This document shows positions 63,609-64,000 of a stretch of 64,000 nucleotides of DNA, piece after piece. This DNA comes from an uncultured Oscillospiraceae bacterium (GTDB lineage: Bacteria; Bacillota; Clostridia; Oscillospirales; Oscillospiraceae). Made by a program: the position numbers and the translations under genes. The notes beneath the pieces were generated by a model that ran no database searches, was not told where the DNA came from, and worked only from the letters and a program-made list of their open reading frames with translations. The first letter of the stretch is position 1. Each line of letters opens with the position of its first letter. The stretch spans positions 62,001 through 126,000 of the forward strand of contig CALWXB010000003.1 of the NCBI GenBank assembly GCA_944385405.1, read 5' to 3'.

Positions 63609-64000
63609 ATGCACACAGAATACCACAAGGAATTCAGCCAGCATCTGGGCCGTGACATGGAATTCAAGGTGTACGGCCACGGCGGCAAACCGGTGATGGT
63701 GTTTCCCTGCCAGAACGGACGCTTTTTCGACTGGGAGGGCTTCGGCATGCTGGAGACGCTGGGCGACTATCTGGAAAGCGGCCGCCTGCAGCTGTTTACT
63801 GCGGATACCATCGACGCCGAGACCGTCTCGCTCATCGGCGGCAATCCCTATGACCGGATCCGCCGCCACGAGGCCTGGGTCCGTTATCTCACCGACGAGC
63901 TGACCCCCCGCATCCGGGAGATCAACGGCACCGGGCAGAAGATGCTCTCCACGGGCTTTTCCATGGGGGCCTACCACGCCGGCAATCTCTTTTTCCGCCG
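63609..64000 (+). CDS. Esterase-family alpha/beta hydrolase, N-terminal part (cut by window edge)
   Basis: The 130 residues seen start MHTEYHKEFSQHLGRDMEFKVY, have VMVFPCQNGRFFDWEG and end near the nucleophile elbow GFSMGAYHAGN (catalytic Ser). This fits the putative esterase (EstD/FrmB-like) family of small-ester hydrolases. A strong AAGGAGGAGAGG site precedes the ATG. The remaining part lies beyond the window, so catalytic Asp/His cannot be checked. It is divergent from the ATP-grasp gene; whether they are functionally linked is open. Confidence 0.85.
   Translation, partial: MHTEYHKEFSQHLGRDMEFKVYGHGGKPVMVFPCQNGRFFDWEGFGMLETLGDYLESGRLQLFTADTIDAETVSLIGGNPYDRIRRHEAWVRYLTDELTPRIREINGTGQKMLSTGFSMGAYHAGNLFFR

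Overview
The window looks like chromosome from a spore-forming, high-GC member of the Clostridia, most likely gut Oscillospiraceae (Flavonifractor/Lawsonibacter/Oscillibacter-like). This rests on an alpha/beta-type small acid-soluble spore protein, a PdaA-type spore-cortex deacetylase, a walRK-yycHI-yycJ-rlmH block, a Tad pilus of the clostridial type and gene content. No species call is possible from the sequence alone. The first ~13 kb is visibly less GC-rich than the rest.

Layout. 1-13.2 kb (all minus strand): a Tad/Flp pilus locus read in the order Crp/Fnr regulator, TadZ, CpaF ATPase, TadB, TadC, Flp pilin, TadE, a coiled-coil TadG-like protein, a TadE-like protein with a Cys-rich tail, and an A24 prepilin peptidase. 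It continues into an FHA protein, a PP2C phosphatase, a second A24 peptidase, a small membrane protein and a Ser/Thr kinase cut by the window edge. 13.2-14.2 kb has no convincing gene, but holds a perfect 21-bp hairpin and a short direct repeat. 14.2-16.2 kb: an OmpR-type two-component pair. 16.4-19.9 kb: VTC-domain protein, DUF4956 membrane protein, Cthe_2159-like lipoprotein and a SASP. 20.1-21.8 kb: Na/Pi cotransporter.

21.8-29.1 kb is the most distinctive stretch: one tightly overlapping plus-strand operon with a FecBCD-type metal ABC importer, a SAM methyltransferase, an FmdE-family protein, then larE, larB and larC (nickel-pincer nucleotide cofactor synthesis; LarC carries a His-rich repeat). 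A strong promoter is followed by a leader and an intrinsic terminator before the first gene, the layout of a transcription-attenuation riboswitch. 29.1-30.9 kb: Rrf2 regulator and malic enzyme. 31-39 kb (minus): an overlapping cluster of an HD-GYP protein, a GH3-family adenylating enzyme, an isoprenylcysteine-methyltransferase-like membrane protein and a GGDEF-EAL-PAS-GGDEF protein. 39.3-49.3 kb (minus): Nudix, walR, walK, yycH, yycI, murA, yycJ, rlmH and phosphoglucomutase/phosphomannomutase.

49.5-53.2 kb (plus): smpB, a small membrane protein, cyclophilin, SDR, tmRNA, DUF2798 protein and tRNA-Ala(GGC). 53.2-60.8 kb (minus): cysteine synthase, an ECF sigma/anti-sigma pair with a candidate autoregulatory promoter, and a TetR-adaptor-ATPase-permease (MacAB-like) efflux operon behind a promoter with the 19-bp spacer typical of MerR control. 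60.1-64 kb: secreted nuclease, a conserved unknown, PdaA, an ATP-grasp protein and a truncated esterase.

How they connect: the pilus locus couples assembly to phospho-Ser/Thr signalling. The lar operon couples metal uptake to cofactor building, but LarA, the enzyme that would use the cofactor, is not in the window. Genes for cyclic-di-GMP turnover sit beside two enzymes of unknown substrate. All functional calls come from reading motifs; no database search was run.
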